A stretch of DNA of 64,000 nt. Origin: Tardiphaga sp. (GTDB taxonomy: Bacteria; Pseudomonadota; Alphaproteobacteria; Rhizobiales; Xanthobacteraceae). The stretch covers positions 62,001-126,000 of the forward strand of contig JASBVG010000017.1 of NCBI GenBank assembly GCA_030147505.1. The letters are read 5' to 3'. A program made the position numbers and the translations under genes. Below the pieces are notes generated by a model. The model was not told where the DNA came from, searched no databases, and was given only the letters and a program-made list of their open reading frames with translations. How positions within the stretch are numbered: position 1 is the first letter of the stretch; each line of letters starts with the position of its first letter. This document shows positions 8,291 through 17,961 of this stretch, in pieces.

Positions 8291-9484
8291 TTAAACTACC
8301 TTGGCTTCACGGAGGGTGTGAATCTCCTCCGAACTGAAACCGAATTCACTGAGCAGTTCGTTTGTTTGCTCGCCGAATTCCGGCGGCCGCGCGGCCATCT
8401 GACTTGGCGTACGTGACAACGTGAAGGGCTGGCTGACCAGGGTGATCTTGCGATTCTGGTCGTTTGGAACATCTTGGGCCAAACCCAGATGTTTGACCTG
8501 TGCGTCATTAAACATTTGGTCGATATTGTAGATGGGGCCGCACGGAACACCCGCAGCATTCAATGTTTCCACCCAGTGGTTCGTGGTGTTCTGCTCGGTG
8601 CGGCGCTGAATTTCAGCGTTCAGTGCGTCGCGGTTCTTGGAGCGGGCAGGTCCAGTGGCATAGTCGGGGTTGTTGACCAGATCAGGCGCGCCGATGGCCT
8701 GGGCGCAGCGCTCCCAGATCTTTCCACCGGTCGTCGCGATATTGATGTAGCCATCGGAGGTCTTGAACACGCCGGTCGGGATGCTGGTCGGGTGATTGTT
8801 GCCGGCCTGCTGCGGAACGTCGCCTTCCATCAGCCAGCGTGACGCCTGGAAATCCAACATGAAGATCTGCGCCTGCAGGAGCGAGGTCTGGACCCACTGT
8901 CCGCGACCGGACACATCGCGTTCAAGCAGCGCAGTGAGAATACCGAGCGCGCAAAACAGGCCGGCGGTGAGATCGGCGACCGGTATGCCCACGCGCATCG
9001 GACCGTCGCCGGGCGCGCCTGTGATCGACATCAGGCCGCCCATGCCTTGGGCGATCTGATCGAAGCCCGGACGCTTGTGATAAGGGCCGTCCTGTCCGAA
9101 GCCGGAAATGCTTCCATACACGATGGCGGGATTGATCGCTTTCAGACTCTCGTAGTCGATCCCGAGCCGCGCCTTCACGTCGGGCCGAAAATTCTCGACC
9201 ACAACGTCTGCCTTTGTCACCAATCGTTTGAAGACACCGAGGCCACGTGGGTCCTTCAAATTCAGCGTCATTGCCCGCTTGTTGCGGTGCAGATTCTGGA
9301 AGTCTGAGCCTTGCCGCGGGCCGCCCGGCTGTTCCGAGCCGGCGTCGTCGCTCAAAGCATCAATTTTAATGACATTGGCTCCCCAATCAGCCAGTTGCCT
9401 CACGCAGGTCGGACCAGAACGGATGCGGGTAAGATCGAGAACCGTAAAGCGGGAGAGAGCAGCTGAGGCGCGCGGGAAAGGCAT
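8291..9484 (-). CDS. CaiB/BaiF family (class III) CoA transferase
   Basis: A 397-residue protein from ATG 9484, preceded by GGAG at a proper distance; an upstream in-frame start at 9598 adds 38 residues without family character. Class III CoA transferases move CoA between carboxylic acids through an aspartyl-CoA intermediate. Visible features are VLDLTRIRSGPTCVRQLADWGANVIKI at the N-terminus, VVENFRPDVKARLG, and RPGFDQIAQGMGG with the likely catalytic aspartate near residue 142. Quoted segments are typical of the family (formyl-CoA, carnitine, succinyl-CoA transferases). The N-terminal T-R-I-R-S-G-P replaces the more common R-V-L-A-G-P. The substrate is unknown; tctCBA nearby may import it. 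Confidence 0.88.
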   Translation of the reverse strand: MPFPRASAALSRFTVLDLTRIRSGPTCVRQLADWGANVIKIDALSDDAGSEQPGGPRQGSDFQNLHRNKRAMTLNLKDPRGLGVFKRLVTKADVVVENFRPDVKARLGIDYESLKAINPAIVYGSISGFGQDGPYHKRPGFDQIAQGMGGLMSITGAPGDGPMRVGIPVADLTAGLFCALGILTALLERDVSGRGQWVQTSLLQAQIFMLDFQASRWLMEGDVPQQAGNNHPTSIPTGVFKTSDGYINIATTGGKIWERCAQAIGAPDLVNNPDYATGPARSKNRDALNAEIQRRTEQNTTNHWVETLNAAGVPCGPIYNIDQMFNDAQVKHLGLAQDVPNDQNRKITLVSQPFTLSRTPSQMAARPPEFGEQTNELLSEFGFSSEEIHTLREAKVV

Positions 9485-9641
9485 TTCAGGATACTCCAGT
9501 GGAGACCGAACTGGACGATATCCTGTCGCGTGCAACCCATCAGGCTCGCAAAGTCCGGCGGTCACGTCAGTGGTCAAACCGACCATGTATCGCGCCATTT
9601 GTTCACGAGTTTCCGGACGGTTGCAAGCCGCCGATATGCGA

Positions 9642-10712
9642 TCACTGGGGCTGAACGCGGGTGAAATTTACGCGTCGCCCGAGCTGTATCGAAGGTGCTT
9701 CGATGAATTTGAGCGAAAGCCACGCGACCGGAACGGTGATGGCGATAATGAGGATGGAGACCGGAAATCCAATTTCCAGTGGTCGCGTCACCGCCCAAGG
9801 TTGGTTCCGAAGGTAGTGACAGATGACCTCCAGAAAAACGACATTGAACAGATACAGGCTGTAGCTGATCTGGCCCAGAAACACAGAGAGCGGTCTCTCG
9901 AAGAACGAGCCGAGACTGGCGCCCTTACCGTAGTAGAGAATGGCGACCAGAAACGCTGCAGCGACATGCTGCAGCGTGGACTTGAAAATGATGACCGTGA
10001 GCAATGCGACGACCCAGCTCCATGTGGGCAGCCGATCGATCAGCCATTCGCACGCTTTTGTGGGAATGAGGGCGCCGAGAGCGAAGCAGATCCAGAACTG
10101 CTTGAAGTAAACCATGTAAGGTTTCAGCCAAGGGGTCTTAAAGAGGATCGCCAGGCCGATGCATACGGCGAAGAGACCCCATTCACGGCCGAGGCGATAA
10201 CCTAGGAATGCGAGCAGGAGAAAGGCCGCGGCAATGAACTCGACATTCAGCGTCCATGTCGCTCCATTGACCGTGATTTCGTAGAGCGCAGCGTTGCGCA
10301 AAAAACTGTCGAGAGTGACGGGAATGCCCGCGAGCGGCAAAACGATGGCGCAGGCCACCAGGCAGACGAACAGGGCAGGGTAAATTCTGAGGAAACGACG
10401 TATCAGGAACTCGCCTGCCAGTGGAATGAAGCGTTCCCTGCTGTTGCGCAGACTATTGAACAATACTGCGCCGCTCAGAACGAAGAAAATGACAACCGCA
10501 GTTTCGCCACTGAACAGTTTCAGCGCCACCTTGGTTACGCGGCCGTAAGGGTCGTCGATCTTCGAAAAGTCCTCATACAGGATGCGGTTGACCTGACTGG
10601 GATCGATACCCAAAATCGTATGAAAGACCACGACAACCAATGCGGCGTAGCCTCTGAGGCCGTCCAGTTGCTGGTTCCGGCCAGCGGTGGCGGCTCGACT
10701 ATTCGCTTGCAT
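9642..10712 (-). CDS. Acyltransferase 3 family membrane protein (O-acyltransferase)
   Basis: About 356 residues from ATG 10712 (a TTG at 10727 is an alternative). The N-terminus has the acyltransferase-3 hallmark QQLDGLRGYAALVVVVFHT, including the R-G and the membrane histidine needed for catalysis. Eight to ten hydrophobic segments follow, including PYMVYFKQFWICFALGALI and FLGQISYSLYLFNVVFLEV, the last matching the conserved LG..SYSLYL segment. Such enzymes O-acetylate or otherwise acylate exported or lipid-linked glycans. It marks the left edge of the polysaccharide locus. Confidence 0.85.
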   Translation of the reverse strand: MQANSRAATAGRNQQLDGLRGYAALVVVVFHTILGIDPSQVNRILYEDFSKIDDPYGRVTKVALKLFSGETAVVIFFVLSGAVLFNSLRNSRERFIPLAGEFLIRRFLRIYPALFVCLVACAIVLPLAGIPVTLDSFLRNAALYEITVNGATWTLNVEFIAAAFLLLAFLGYRLGREWGLFAVCIGLAILFKTPWLKPYMVYFKQFWICFALGALIPTKACEWLIDRLPTWSWVVALLTVIIFKSTLQHVAAAFLVAILYYGKGASLGSFFERPLSVFLGQISYSLYLFNVVFLEVICHYLRNQPWAVTRPLEIGFPVSILIIAITVPVAWLSLKFIEAPSIQLGRRVNFTRVQPQ

Positions 10713-10812
10713 CGTGGAGGGGCTCAATCGGATATAATTTGATCGGTAATCAGACCAGATTCTACTCGCTGGGCCAATGTGTCAAATCGCGGGTGTGGAG
10801 CCGGAACGTTAG

Positions 10813-11670
10813 ATGAAGATGCAAAGCATTGTTATCGGAGCCAGTGGCGGCGTTGGTGGGCATATTCTTGATCAACTGTTGGTGTCGGGCGAAAGGCCTC
10901 TCGCTTTATCCCGATCGCCGATCGCAAATGATCCGCGTGACGTTCACTGGATCCGTGGCGACCTCACCGATCCGGCCAGTCTGAATCTTCCAGAGATCTC
11001 CACGGTCTATTGCACGGCGCATGCCGGTTCGCTAGCGCGCTCGCTGTCATATCTCGCGGAGCGCGGGATGCGACGTGTCGTTCTGTTCACGTCGTCCAGT
11101 ATCATGACAAAGCTCAACTCCGAAGTCGGTTACGAGCGTGAAGGCCTTCAGCGTCTCGCGGCAGGGGAAGGGGAGGTCATCGCTTTCTGTAACGAGCGCG
11201 GGATTGCGTGGACAGTGCTTCGGCCTACGATGATTTATGACGAAGGGCGCGATGTGAATATCTCGCGGCTGGCCCGGCTCATCGCGAAATACGGCGTGTT
11301 GCCGCTGGCAGGATGGGGCAACGGTCAGCGCCAGCCCGTCCATGCGGCGGACCTGGCCGGGGGGGCATTGCAAGCGGCCCGCAGCGAGGCGGCGCATAAC
11401 AAGATTTACGTGCTGCCCGGGCCAGACCAGATCAGCTATCGTGAAATGGTCGGCCGAATCTTTGACAGTCTCGGCAAGCCCCGACGGATCATTCCGCTGC
11501 CGCCGTTCTTATGGCGCATGGCCTTCTTTCTGATGCGGCGATGGCTGCCCAATGCCAATGCGGCGATGGGCACGCGCATGTCCAAGGACATGGTGTTCGA
11601 CGCATCGCCGGCGCGTCAAGATTTTGGATGGAGCCCGCGCGGTTTTAGGCCTCGCTTCCCGCCTGCTTGA
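10813..11670 (+). CDS. NAD(P)-binding SDR / epimerase-like protein
   Basis: A 285-residue Rossmann-fold protein. The dinucleotide loop is IVIGASGGVGGHIL at residues 6-19. After VVLFTSSSIM the usual Y-x-x-x-K pair is not clear: GYEREGLQRL has the tyrosine but glycine where lysine is expected. It then has WTVLRPTMIYDEG and QPVHAADLAGG, as in atypical extended SDRs. It may be a nucleotide-sugar reductase or an SDR with altered catalysis. It converges on the wzt gene and is preceded by the divergent acyltransferase. Confidence 0.75.
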   Translation: MKMQSIVIGASGGVGGHILDQLLVSGERPLALSRSPIANDPRDVHWIRGDLTDPASLNLPEISTVYCTAHAGSLARSLSYLAERGMRRVVLFTSSSIMTKLNSEVGYEREGLQRLAAGEGEVIAFCNERGIAWTVLRPTMIYDEGRDVNISRLARLIAKYGVLPLAGWGNGQRQPVHAADLAGGALQAARSEAAHNKIYVLPGPDQISYREMVGRIFDSLGKPRRIIPLPPFLWRMAFFLMRRWLPNANAAMGTRMSKDMVFDASPARQDFGWSPRGFRPRFPPA

Positions 11671-11710
11671 GCCGGGGGGCGTGATAGGGCCGCGCGGATT
11701 TCGATGAAGG

Positions 11711-12496
11711 TCAGAAGTCTTCCTTAAATGTCTGGTACGCCTCGTTCATCTCATCGACCGTTCCAGCGCCGCGGACCTGACCTTTGTCCATCCAGATCGC
11801 TTTGTTACACCAACGCTTGCAGATGTCGGGGCTGTGAGAAGCGAGCACCAGGACATTCGCGCTTTCGACGAAGGATTCGATGCGGTTCTGTGCCTTCGAA
11901 ATGAAGCCGGCGTCGCCAGCGACGATCCATTCATCCATGAGAAGGATCTCGGGCGCAAAGCATGTGGCGACCGCAAAGGTGAGGCGGGTCATCATACCCG
12001 AAGAATAGGTGCGGACAGGGATATCGAGATAGTCGCCGAGTTCCGTAAATTCCACAATGTCAGCGATGCGTTCTTCGATCTCCTGCGCCGTCAAACCCAG
12101 GATAAGACCGCGGAGTCGGATATTGTCATAGCCGCTGATTTCACCATCAATGCCAAGGCTGATGTCGAACATCGGCGAAATCCGGCCTTTGGTGCGCACC
12201 ACGCCGGCAACGGGTTCGTAGATTCCTGCCATGACGCGCAGCAGTGTCGTCTTGCCGGCGCCATTGGAGCCGATCAAGGCGACGCGATCGCCGGCCTCGA
12301 TATTGAACGAGACGTTACGCAGCGCCTGGACGGTAATTCTTTGATTGGCGTCATTCGCCAATTGTCCGCCTGAGCCGCGAAACAACAGGCTCTTCTTCAG
12401 CGAACGCGAGCCGCCGTGATAGATCGGGAAAGAAATGCTGACATTGTCGAGCGACAGCAGAGTGTCCTGATTCATGGTCATTTCGCCGAGGCTCAT
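11711..12496 (-). CDS. wzt: Polysaccharide ABC exporter ATP-binding subunit (Wzt/KpsT-like, no C-terminal domain)
   Basis: A 261-residue ATPase from ATG 12496, six bases after the permease stop. Features are Walker A IGSNGAGKTTLLRVMAG, signature YSSGMMTRLTFAVA, Walker B EILLMDEWIVAGD and the H-loop LASHSPD. The SSGM signature and MDEW are typical of polysaccharide exporters. It ends right after the nucleotide-binding domain, so it lacks the beta-sandwich carbohydrate-binding C-terminus of Wzt proteins that recognise a capped O-antigen end. It pairs with the permease at 12502-13353 to move a lipid-linked glycan across the inner membrane. Confidence 0.92.
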   Translation of the reverse strand: MSLGEMTMNQDTLLSLDNVSISFPIYHGGSRSLKKSLLFRGSGGQLANDANQRITVQALRNVSFNIEAGDRVALIGSNGAGKTTLLRVMAGIYEPVAGVVRTKGRISPMFDISLGIDGEISGYDNIRLRGLILGLTAQEIEERIADIVEFTELGDYLDIPVRTYSSGMMTRLTFAVATCFAPEILLMDEWIVAGDAGFISKAQNRIESFVESANVLVLASHSPDICKRWCNKAIWMDKGQVRGAGTVDEMNEAYQTFKEDF

Positions 12497-12501
12497 GGCT
12501 G

Positions 12502-13353
12502 CTAGACCCAATATGAGATGCGGGAGCGGAAGCGGGTGAAGAACGCGCCGGCGACAACGAGGTTGATCACCGTAATCAACAACACGGCGATGTAGTTCTT
12601 CGTCGACGGTACTGTGCCGAGGAGAGGAGCGCGCACGATCTCGATGAGATGAAAGAACGGGTTGAAATCCGCGATCCAAGCACGGCTCTTCAGCAATTCC
12701 GGCTTCCAGAAGATCGGGGTGATGAAGAACACGATCTGCACCATCGAATTGATCAACTGCGGAATGTCGCGGAAACGCGCGGACAACATGCCGATCAGCA
12801 GTGTCGCGACGGCGCCATTGAGCACGACCAGCAGCAATCCCGGGATCGCCAGCAGCATCACTGCACCCGGCCACATCTCGAAATAGAGCAGAATGCCGAA
12901 ATAGATCACGAAGTTATGCGCGAAGATGACCAACTTGCTCCAGGTCGAACGATACGCATAGACCGTATAGGGCAACCGGATCTGCTTGATATAGGACTCC
13001 GCCCCTGTGTAGAGCGTGCCACCTTCGGTCAGGAAGCTGGACAGGAAGGTCCAGACGAGCAGGCCGACGCACAGAAACGGCAGGAATTCGTGAATCGGCA
13101 TCTTGAAGAGTTCAGCGTAGACGACGCCGAGCGCGACCACCATGATGGCCATGCTGGCGGTGAGCCAGAACGGTCCGAGCAGGGATCGTCGATAACGCTG
13201 CAGGATGTCGTTCCATCCCAAACGTACCCAGAGGCGCCACATGCGGAGTCCGGTGACGACGTCGGCGATCGCCATCGACGATGCGTTGTCTCGGCCGCTA
13301 TATGTAACGATCGGTGGGTTGAGATCTTTTCTGATCTTGGCGGGCTGTGACAT
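12502..13353 (-). CDS. wzm: Polysaccharide ABC exporter permease (Wzm/KpsM-like)
   Basis: A 283-residue ABC-2 permease from ATG 13353; a TTG at 13380 is an alternative that would overlap the upstream gene. The N-terminal cytoplasmic stretch WRLWVRLGWNDILQRYRRS followed by LLGPFWLT is characteristic of Wzm/TagG permeases. About six membrane segments follow, such as FLPFLCVGLLVWTFLSSFL and MVQIVFFITPIFWKPELL. It forms the inner-membrane channel with the ATPase encoded just downstream. The operon order is glycosyltransferase, permease, ATPase. Confidence 0.92.
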   Translation of the reverse strand: MSQPAKIRKDLNPPIVTYSGRDNASSMAIADVVTGLRMWRLWVRLGWNDILQRYRRSLLGPFWLTASMAIMVVALGVVYAELFKMPIHEFLPFLCVGLLVWTFLSSFLTEGGTLYTGAESYIKQIRLPYTVYAYRSTWSKLVIFAHNFVIYFGILLYFEMWPGAVMLLAIPGLLLVVLNGAVATLLIGMLSARFRDIPQLINSMVQIVFFITPIFWKPELLKSRAWIADFNPFFHLIEIVRAPLLGTVPSTKNYIAVLLITVINLVVAGAFFTRFRSRISYWV

Positions 13354-13376
13354 CTGCTCGAGATACCTGATCTGGA

Positions 13377-14510
13377 TCAATTCGCGGAACGGCGTCGCTG
13401 GACGACGTCGTCATAAATGGCCTGCATGCGCGACTGGAAGCGTCCGCGGCTATATTCTTCTTGCACGCGTTTTCGGCCGGCCTCGCCGAGGCGGTTCGCC
13501 AGTGAAGGATCGTTGAGGATGCGTTCGATGGCCGATTTCAGCGCTGGCACATCGTTGACAGGAACGGTGATGGCTTCGCGGTCGTCTCGTGCGATATGCG
13601 GAACAGCCGTCGGAAGTGATGTATTGACGATCGGAAGCCCCGTTGCCATCGCTTCCAGTTGCGCGATGCCGAACGCTTCCGCAGGCGAGACCGACGGAAA
13701 CGCGAACAGCTGGGCGGCGTGGAGATAGGACTTGATCTCGCTACGCGAGACCCGTCCGACGAGCTTGACGCGGTCGGCAACGCCCAGGTCGCACGACAGT
13801 TCTTCCAGTTCGCCTTTCAGCTCTCCTTCGCCGATCAGGATCAATTGTGCATCGATGTCCTTGATCGCGGTGATGAGGTGTCGATAGCCTTTGTAGGGCA
13901 CGAGTCGGCCGGTGCCGACGACGAGCCGAGGATAGCTATTCCGCAGCTCCTCAACACGAGCGTTCTCTTCAACGGAGCACGTCGTCCAGTAGTCGACTTC
14001 GGTGCAGTAGGGCACGACGGCCCATTTATCGCGGAACTGAGCCAGAAAGGGAGAATGCTCTGCGGTCGCTTCGTGGCTGACGATAATCTTGTCGGCACGG
14101 CGCAGGGCGGCATTGATCGCGGGCGTCACCAGCTTTCCCAACAACGAGAAGCCGACAATATCCGCATGCCAATAGACGGCCAGTCCGACTTTTGAAGGCA
14201 GTTGCGCAACGGCGAGATCTGATAGCGGAAACGGAGCGTGATGCACGACAACGTCGGATGACCTGGCCCGTTGCAGCAACCTGATCGGGAAGGTTGGCGC
14301 GATCGGCATCGAGAACAAGGTGCCGAGCGACGTCACCGCTTCGACGTCGACGCCGTCATGCTGGTAGTTTCGCGCGAGGCCCTGACGCCTGGCGACGAGG
14401 ATCGAGTTGCTGATCCCGATCTCCGACATCCTGCTGAGCTCAGCCATCACGAATGGGATTCCACCATCGACTTCAGGTCTGTAGACTTTGTAGCTGTGCA
14501 GAATCTTCAT
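13377..14510 (-). CDS. Glycosyltransferase family 4
   Basis: A 377-residue GT-B enzyme from the ATG at 14510 (MKILHSYKVYRPEVDGG), a typical GT4 start; the open frame upstream lacks family character. Features are GTGRLVPYKGYRHLI in the C-terminal domain and the EX7E motif EAFGIAQLE, which binds the sugar nucleotide. It is a retaining transferase using NDP-sugars in the cytoplasm. It lies immediately before wzm-wzt, so it probably helps build the exported polymer. Confidence 0.9.
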   Translation of the reverse strand: MKILHSYKVYRPEVDGGIPFVMAELSRMSEIGISNSILVARRQGLARNYQHDGVDVEAVTSLGTLFSMPIAPTFPIRLLQRARSSDVVVHHAPFPLSDLAVAQLPSKVGLAVYWHADIVGFSLLGKLVTPAINAALRRADKIIVSHEATAEHSPFLAQFRDKWAVVPYCTEVDYWTTCSVEENARVEELRNSYPRLVVGTGRLVPYKGYRHLITAIKDIDAQLILIGEGELKGELEELSCDLGVADRVKLVGRVSRSEIKSYLHAAQLFAFPSVSPAEAFGIAQLEAMATGLPIVNTSLPTAVPHIARDDREAITVPVNDVPALKSAIERILNDPSLANRLGEAGRKRVQEEYSRGRFQSRMQAIYDDVVQRRRSAN

Positions 14511-14593
14511 CGGGTTGGCTTTGCGGAAGCCGCAGGTTTGCCCTCCCGCAGCATTTTGATTGCACTTGCGGGAGGTGGCTTCCGCGCTGACGC

Positions 14594-15679
14594 TTAGCGG
14601 TTGAAGTAGCGGAAACCGTGCGTCTTCACGAGTTCGTCGCGCTTGGCGAGTTTTAGGTCTTCCGTCATCATCTCGGTGACGAGTTCCTGGAACGTCGTCT
14701 TCGGGTGCCACCCAAGTTTTTGCTTGGCCTTCGAAGCGTCACCCAGAAGAGTCGCGACTTCGGTCGGGCGGAAGTAGCGCGGGTCGACGGCGACGATGCA
14801 CTTGCCGGTGGCGGCGTCGTAACCCTTCTCCTCGACCTCGCTGCCTTCCCAGCGAATCTTCATGTCGATGGCTTCCGCAGCGTAATTGACGAAGTCACGG
14901 ACAGAGTGCTGCACGCCGGTGGCGATGACAAAATCCTCCGCTTCCTGCTGCTGCAGCATCAACCATTGCATTTCGACGTAATCGCGCGCGTGACCCCAGT
15001 CACGCTTGGCATCGAGATTGCCGAGATAAAGGCGTTCCTGATGTCCGAGATGGATACGGGCGAGTGCACGGGTGATCTTGCGCGTCACGAATGTTTCGCC
15101 GCGCAGCGGGGACTCGTGATTGAACAGGATGCCGTTGCAAGCGTAGATACCGTAGGCCTCGCGATAGTTGACCGTGGTCCAATATGCGTAAAGCTTGGCG
15201 ATCGCATAGGGCGAGCGCGGATAGAACGGTGTCGTTTCCTTCTGCGGAATCTCCTGAACGAGGCCGTAAAGCTCCGACGTTGAGGCCTGGTAGAAGCGGG
15301 TCTTTTTCTCAAGTTTGAGGATACGGATCGCTTCCAAGATTCGGAGAGCGCCGAGCGCGTCGGAATTGGCCGTGTATTCAGGCTCCTCGAAAGACACAGC
15401 CACGTGGCTTTGCGCTGCGAGGTTGTAAATCTCGTCCGGCTGCACCTCGGCCACGATTCGGACCAGAGCAGAGGAATCGGTCAGATCGCCGTAATGCAGG
15501 GTCAGATTGAATTTCTGCTCGTGCGGATCGAGGTAAAGGTGATCGATGCGGTCGGTGTTGAACAGCGACGCACGACGTTTGATGCCATGCACCTCGTATC
15601 CCTTTGACAGGAGGAGTTCCGCGAGATAGGCGCCATCCTGGCCCGTAATGCCGGTGATCAATGCGGTTTTTGAAGACAT
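14594..15679 (-). CDS. gmd: GDP-mannose 4,6-dehydratase
   Basis: A 361-residue SDR from ATG 15679. It converts GDP-D-mannose to GDP-4-keto-6-deoxymannose, precursor of fucose, rhamnose, perosamine and other sugars. The N-terminus has [20 protein letters not shown]; the family-specific [25 protein letters not shown] and [10 protein letters not shown] (Y-x-x-x-K) follow, and later [14 protein letters not shown]. Length and motifs fit a full Gmd. It diverges from rfbG. Another Gmd-like gene lies at 23716-24708. Confidence 0.95.
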   Translation of the reverse strand: MSSKTALITGITGQDGAYLAELLLSKGYEVHGIKRRASLFNTDRIDHLYLDPHEQKFNLTLHYGDLTDSSALVRIVAEVQPDEIYNLAAQSHVAVSFEEPEYTANSDALGALRILEAIRILKLEKKTRFYQASTSELYGLVQEIPQKETTPFYPRSPYAIAKLYAYWTTVNYREAYGIYACNGILFNHESPLRGETFVTRKITRALARIHLGHQERLYLGNLDAKRDWGHARDYVEMQWLMLQQQEAEDFVIATGVQHSVRDFVNYAAEAIDMKIRWEGSEVEEKGYDAATGKCIVAVDPRYFRPTEVATLLGDASKAKQKLGWHPKTTFQELVTEMMTEDLKLAKRDELVKTHGFRYFNR

Positions 15680-15849
15680 GATGCGAGCCGCTCTGGTAGG
15701 GAATGCCGATAGTCGGGACAATGGTCCGGGGGCGCGGTGGTCGCGGCCCTGTGGATAGAGATTTGCCAGTCAAATCAAGCATTTTGATCGCGGCAGGGAA
15801 GGCCTTAGCATGGGCTCCGGATGCCGCGCAATCCTCGAGTTTTTGGCTG

Positions 15850-15863
15850 CGGGCATATGCCCG
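15850..15863. promoter_or_regulatory. Perfect palindrome in the gmd/rfbG divergent region
   Basis: CGGGCATATGCCCG is a perfect 14-base palindrome in the 273-base gap between gmd (minus) and rfbG (plus). Its position about 90-170 bases from both starts would suit a shared operator. Symmetry and position are the only evidence. Confidence 0.3.
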
Positions 15864-15952
15864 TGACAAATAAACGGATAAGGTTGTCGGTCGCTTCAGA
15901 TTTGCCTCAATCATGGCGATCGACATTTTTGTCAATGAAACTAGAGAGATCG

Positions 15953-17035
15953 ATGTCGTCGCAGCTCGGGTCCACATACAGCGGCCGGAAGGTGCTTGTA
16001 ACGGGCCACACCGGTTTCAAAGGCGGGTGGCTCTCGAGCTGGCTTCATCTGCTGGGAGCGAATGTCCACGGCCTCGCGTTGGCTCCGGACACGGCACCAA
16101 GCCTTTTCGAGGCGAGCGGTGTTTCCGACCTCGTCACCTCGACGATTTCGGATGTTCGGGACGCCAGTTCGGTCTCTGAAGCCGTCAAGGCATTTGAGCC
16201 TGAGATTGTTTTTCATCTCGCCGCCCAACCTCTCGTTCGTGAATCCTATCGCGATCCGATCGGAACCTTCGCAACGAATGTTGTCGGCACGGCGGCAGTT
16301 TTTGAAGCCTGCAGGCAATCATCTTCGGTCAAAGCGGTCGTTTGCGTTACAACCGACAAGGTTTACCTGAATTTGGAGGAAAATCGTCCTTTCAACGAAG
16401 GCGACCGGCTCGGGGGGCTCGATCCTTACAGCGCCAGCAAGGCATGCTCCGAGCTGGTTGCGCTGGTCTATCAACGTAATTTCAGACGGGACGACCGGCT
16501 GCCCCTCATCGCGACGGCCCGCGGGGGGAATGTGGTTGGCGGCGGAGACTGGTGCGCGGATCGGATCGTCCCTGATATTGTTCGTGCATTGGCAGTTGGA
16601 CGACCGTTGAAGCTTCGGAATCCCGCTGCGGTCAGGCCATGGCAGCACGTTCTGGAGCTGTGCGAAGGCTATCTGGAGCTCGGTGCTCGCCTGTTCGCGG
16701 GCGAAGATGACATCGCGGATGCCTGGAATATCGGGCCGGCGGCCGAAAGCACCCTCACTGTAGGTGAGTTGGTGGAACTTGCCCTTTCGCTGTGGTCGGT
16801 CCCGGACCACCCTGTCGAAGTCGAGGGGGCCCCGCTGCACGAAGCGCAGTTTCTCCGTTTGGACACATCGAAGTCGCTGGCGCGCTTGAACTGGAAACCA
16901 CGCCTGTCGGTGCAGGAGACATTAGCCTGGACGGTTGAGTGGTATCGAAACTACTACGCCGATCCGGTGCGTGCGCAGACGATGACGTTTGCGCAGATCG
17001 GGTCGTTTCAGAAGCGAATGGCGCAGACAAGTTGA
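15953..17035 (+). CDS. rfbG: CDP-glucose 4,6-dehydratase
   Basis: A 360-residue extended SDR from ATG 15953, with AGAGAG just upstream; the frame is open further 5' but without family character. It makes CDP-4-keto-6-deoxyglucose. Diagnostic features are VLVTGHTGFKGGWLSSWL near residue 12 (GHTGFKG is specific to CDP-glucose dehydratases), TTDKVY, and YSASKACSEL for the catalytic tyrosine and lysine. The cytidylyltransferase that supplies CDP-glucose is encoded three genes on (18959-19732). First gene of module A. Confidence 0.93.
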   Translation: MSSQLGSTYSGRKVLVTGHTGFKGGWLSSWLHLLGANVHGLALAPDTAPSLFEASGVSDLVTSTISDVRDASSVSEAVKAFEPEIVFHLAAQPLVRESYRDPIGTFATNVVGTAAVFEACRQSSSVKAVVCVTTDKVYLNLEENRPFNEGDRLGGLDPYSASKACSELVALVYQRNFRRDDRLPLIATARGGNVVGGGDWCADRIVPDIVRALAVGRPLKLRNPAAVRPWQHVLELCEGYLELGARLFAGEDDIADAWNIGPAAESTLTVGELVELALSLWSVPDHPVEVEGAPLHEAQFLRLDTSKSLARLNWKPRLSVQETLAWTVEWYRNYYADPVRAQTMTFAQIGSFQKRMAQTS

Positions 17036-17961
17036 CCGCTCCAACGACAGTCTTGATGACAGGGACGACCGGCTTCATCGGTCGCCATCTGGCGAAAAAC
17101 CTTGCAGGTCGAGGTTGGAACGTCACGTCGATGCAGCGTTCTGGCGCAGTTGTCGACGGGATTAGCAAGACGATCGTTGTCCCCGAATTCACTCCCGCAG
17201 CGATCGCAGCTGCACTGTCGGGTTGTCGCTTTCAGCTCGTTTTTCATCTTGCGGGTTACGGGGTGAAGCCAGATGAGCGCGACATCGACATGATGTTCGA
17301 CGTCAATGTCGATGCGACGCGCGCCGTTGTGAGGCAGTCGGGATTGTGCGGCGCTGAAGCGGTGGTGGTCGCCGGCAGCGGTGCAGAATATGATTTCACG
17401 GACGCTGACGGTCCTGTATCTGAGGAATGCGCACTGCAGTCCCGATCCCTTTACGGGGCGTCCAAAGCGGCTGGCGGCCTTGCTGCGCTGGCAATGGCGG
17501 GCGCGATGGGGCTACCGCTTGCCGTGGCGCGCCTCTTCGGCGTGTTTGGCCCGGGCGAGGCTCTTCATCGTCTGCTGCCGAGTCTGGTGAACGCGCTGAG
17601 CAAGAGTGAGCGGGTGCATCTCTCGCCGGGAATGCAGCGCCGCGATGCCCTGTATGTTCAGGATGCGGTCGATGCGCTCGTAGCGATTGCCCTGCGGATC
17701 CGGCGTGATCCACAGCAGCTTGCCGTAAACGTCTGTTCGGGTGATGCACCGACGGTGCGGGAGTTTGCAGAAACTGTGGCAGATGTCATGGACGCACCCC
17801 GGTCGCTGCTCGGTCTTGGTGACATCGCTGCGCGGCGGGACGACGTTGCCAGTTTTGCAGGGCGGCCCGACACGCTGTATCGCCTGACCGGCTGGAAGCC
17901 GTCGCATACGCTGTCCAGTGGTATACGTGCGGCAGTCGATGAAATGAAAGCAAGAGCATGA
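17032..17961 (+). CDS. NAD-dependent epimerase/reductase acting in the CDP-sugar branch
   Basis: A 309-residue SDR. I place the start at TTG 17032, overlapping the rfbG stop as TTGA; this puts the Rossmann loop TGTTGFIGRHL about ten residues in, whereas the longer frame adds only unrelated sequence. The catalytic motif is YGASKAAGG. Between rfbG and rfbF, it most likely reduces or epimerises CDP-4-keto-6-deoxyglucose, like abequose/paratose synthases or 6-deoxygulose-forming reductases. No RfbH-type 3-dehydratase is seen in the window, so a CDP-6-deoxyhexose rather than a 3,6-dideoxyhexose is the better guess. Confidence 0.8.
   Translation: MTAPTTVLMTGTTGFIGRHLAKNLAGRGWNVTSMQRSGAVVDGISKTIVVPEFTPAAIAAALSGCRFQLVFHLAGYGVKPDERDIDMMFDVNVDATRAVVRQSGLCGAEAVVVAGSGAEYDFTDADGPVSEECALQSRSLYGASKAAGGLAALAMAGAMGLPLAVARLFGVFGPGEALHRLLPSLVNALSKSERVHLSPGMQRRDALYVQDAVDALVAIALRIRRDPQQLAVNVCSGDAPTVREFAETVADVMDAPRSLLGLGDIAARRDDVASFAGRPDTLYRLTGWKPSHTLSSGIRAAVDEMKARA

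Noticed and set aside
9228..10205. 325-codon plus-strand frame across the CoA transferase start and acyltransferase
   Set aside because: Antisense to two well-supported genes and has no recognisable sequence.
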